DNA from: JAYPUG01 sp038117265
Lineage (GTDB): Bacteria; Pseudomonadota; Alphaproteobacteria; UBA6615
Length of the DNA stretch: 6,429 nt
Assembly: GCA_038117265.1 (NCBI GenBank)
Contig: JAYOFO010000109.1
Coordinates: 1 to 6,429 of the forward strand
Direction of reading: 5' to 3'
The notes beneath the pieces are model-generated. The model was given only the letters and a program-made list of their open reading frames with translations, was not told the origin of the DNA and searched no databases. Shown piece after piece: positions 5,950-6,429 of this stretch (position 1 is the first letter of the stretch; each line of letters begins with the position of its first letter). The translations under genes and the position numbers were made by a program.

Positions 5950-6291
5950 GTGGCGCAGGTCGAGATCAAGATCAACGGACGCGATTACCGGATCGCCTGC
6001 GAGGACGGGCAGGAGGGGCACCTCGCGAGCTTGGCGAAGTATCTCGACGGAAAGGTCGGCGAGCTGGTCGAGGAAGTCGGCCAGATCGGCGACACCAGCC
6101 TGATGGTGATGGCCGGGCTGCTCGTCACCGACGAGCTGTCGGACATGCGCGACGAACTCGAGGCGGTCCGCAACGAGGCCGCCCGCGAGGCCCAGAGCGC
6201 CATCGATTCCAGCGAGGATCGCCATGCCGCCCAACTCGACGGCCTGTCCGCGCGCATCGAGAAGCTGGCCGGGCTGATCGCGGCGGGCTGA
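5950..6291 (+). CDS. zapA: Cell division protein ZapA
   Basis: ZapA binds FtsZ, cross-links its filaments and stabilises the division ring at mid-cell, acting as a dimer or tetramer in the cytoplasm. The 113 residues match the family length. The N-terminal head, AQVEIKINGRDYRIACEDGQ in residues 2-21, has the characteristic two-strand hairpin, followed by EGHLASLAKYLDGKV (22-36) and the helix with TSLMVMAGLLVTDEL (49-63). A charged coiled coil (about 64-110) makes up the tail. The start is GTG, preceded by GCGAGG seven bases upstream; this ribosome site overlaps the stop codon of the preceding coiled-coil gene, suggesting translational coupling. Downstream is a likely 6S RNA gene, the usual companion of zapA in many proteobacteria. 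No defect is seen. Confidence 0.93.
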   Translation: MAQVEIKINGRDYRIACEDGQEGHLASLAKYLDGKVGELVEEVGQIGDTSLMVMAGLLVTDELSDMRDELEAVRNEAAREAQSAIDSSEDRHAAQLDGLSARIEKLAGLIAAG

Positions 6292-6296
6292 GCGCC

Positions 6297-6329
6297 CGCG
6301 CACACCAGTTGCGGAGCGGCCTGTGCGCG
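6297..6329 (+). terminator. Possible weak zapA terminator hairpin
   Basis: CGCGCACA (6297-6304) and TGTGCGCG (6322-6329) form an 8-bp stem with a 17-base loop, beginning six bases after the zapA stop and followed by the pyrimidine-rich CCTACTTTCTTCCTC. The loop is long and the T-tract is broken, so termination would be partial. The same bases contain the -35 and spacer of the proposed 6S promoter. Confidence 0.4.
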
Positions 6330-6337
6330 CCTACTTT
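6309..6337 (+). promoter_or_regulatory. Candidate promoter of the 6S RNA
   Basis: TTGCGG (6309-6314) and TACTTT (6332-6337) are exactly 17 bases apart. Matches to the consensus are modest, but position is right for a start near 6342-6345, at the point where 6S-like sequence begins. It lies in the zapA-6S gap and overlaps a hairpin. Confidence 0.4.
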
Positions 6338-6341
6338 CTTC

Positions 6342-6429
6342 CTCGGACGGTTTGCTGGGTGTCGCGTCAGGCGTCATTAGTCCCGGAGACCTTACTAATC
6401 CACTAGGGAGCTGTCCCTGTCGGGATCGA
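6342..6429 (+). ncRNA. ssrS: 6S RNA, 5' part (continues beyond the window)
   Basis: 6S RNA binds the housekeeping RNA polymerase holoenzyme as a promoter mimic and damps transcription in stationary phase. No protein is encoded after zapA, yet the sequence changes character: it becomes less GC-rich and full of short complementary segments. ATTAGT (6376-6381) pairs with ACTAAT (6394-6399) around a 12-base loop. GGGA (6406-6409) can pair with TCCC (6414-6417), which can instead pair with GGGA (6422-6425). The block from TTAGTCCCGG through AGGGAGCTGTCCCTGTCGGG is what I recall from alphaproteobacterial 6S RNAs, and a location just downstream of zapA is the standard one. The 5' end is an estimate from the candidate promoter; the 3' half and closing stem lie outside the window. 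A folate-related cyclo-ligase gene would be expected next. Confidence 0.72.

Noticed and set aside
1..6429. CRISPR arrays, insertion sequences, tRNA or attachment sites
   Set aside because: No regularly spaced repeats, transposase-like frames, terminal inverted repeats or tRNA cloverleaf sequences were found on either strand.

Overview
The window is about two-thirds G+C with strongly GC-biased third positions. Its gene order points to an alphaproteobacterium, most likely of the Rhodospirillales or a neighbouring order. The evidence is a transketolase/GAPDH pair, a DhnA-type class I fructose-bisphosphate aldolase, and a DUF4164-like coiled-coil gene followed by zapA and then a 6S-RNA-like sequence. 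The order assignment is inference from gene content; no rRNA or marker tree is possible here.

Layout. At the left edge (1-693, minus) is the N-terminal part of a class I fructose-bisphosphate aldolase, cut by the window start. Upstream of it on the same strand (784-1275) is a 163-residue protein with no safe family name. Its motif order resembles the first half of a class II aldolase barrel whose metal-binding histidine is lost. A 112-bp divergent promoter region separates it from a LysR-family regulator (1388-2296, plus). The regulator faces the gap gene, and a strong palindromic terminator lies between the two 3' ends (2318-2346). gap (2373-3398) and tkt (3469-5484) run on the minus strand as a tkt-gap operon. 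A 210-bp divergent intergenic region then leads into a plus-strand group: a small DUF4164-like coiled-coil protein (5695-5937), zapA (5950-6291, GTG start) and the 5' part of a likely 6S RNA (from about 6342, cut by the window end).

How it fits together. Transketolase, GAPDH and fructose-bisphosphate aldolase are central enzymes of glycolysis/gluconeogenesis, the non-oxidative pentose phosphate pathway and, in autotrophs, the Calvin cycle. In many alphaproteobacteria tkt, gap, pgk and an aldolase gene lie in a row. Here pgk is not between gap and the aldolase. A convergent LysR gene and a terminator sit in its place, so the aldolase unit has its own promoter region, shared with the regulator. 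The right-hand group is a separate unit: ZapA stabilises the FtsZ ring, and 6S RNA downstream of zapA is a common bacterial arrangement.

The window is mostly conventional core metabolism and cell division. The best candidates for something undescribed are the aldolase-like half-barrel protein next to a real aldolase, and its apparent control by a divergent LysR regulator.
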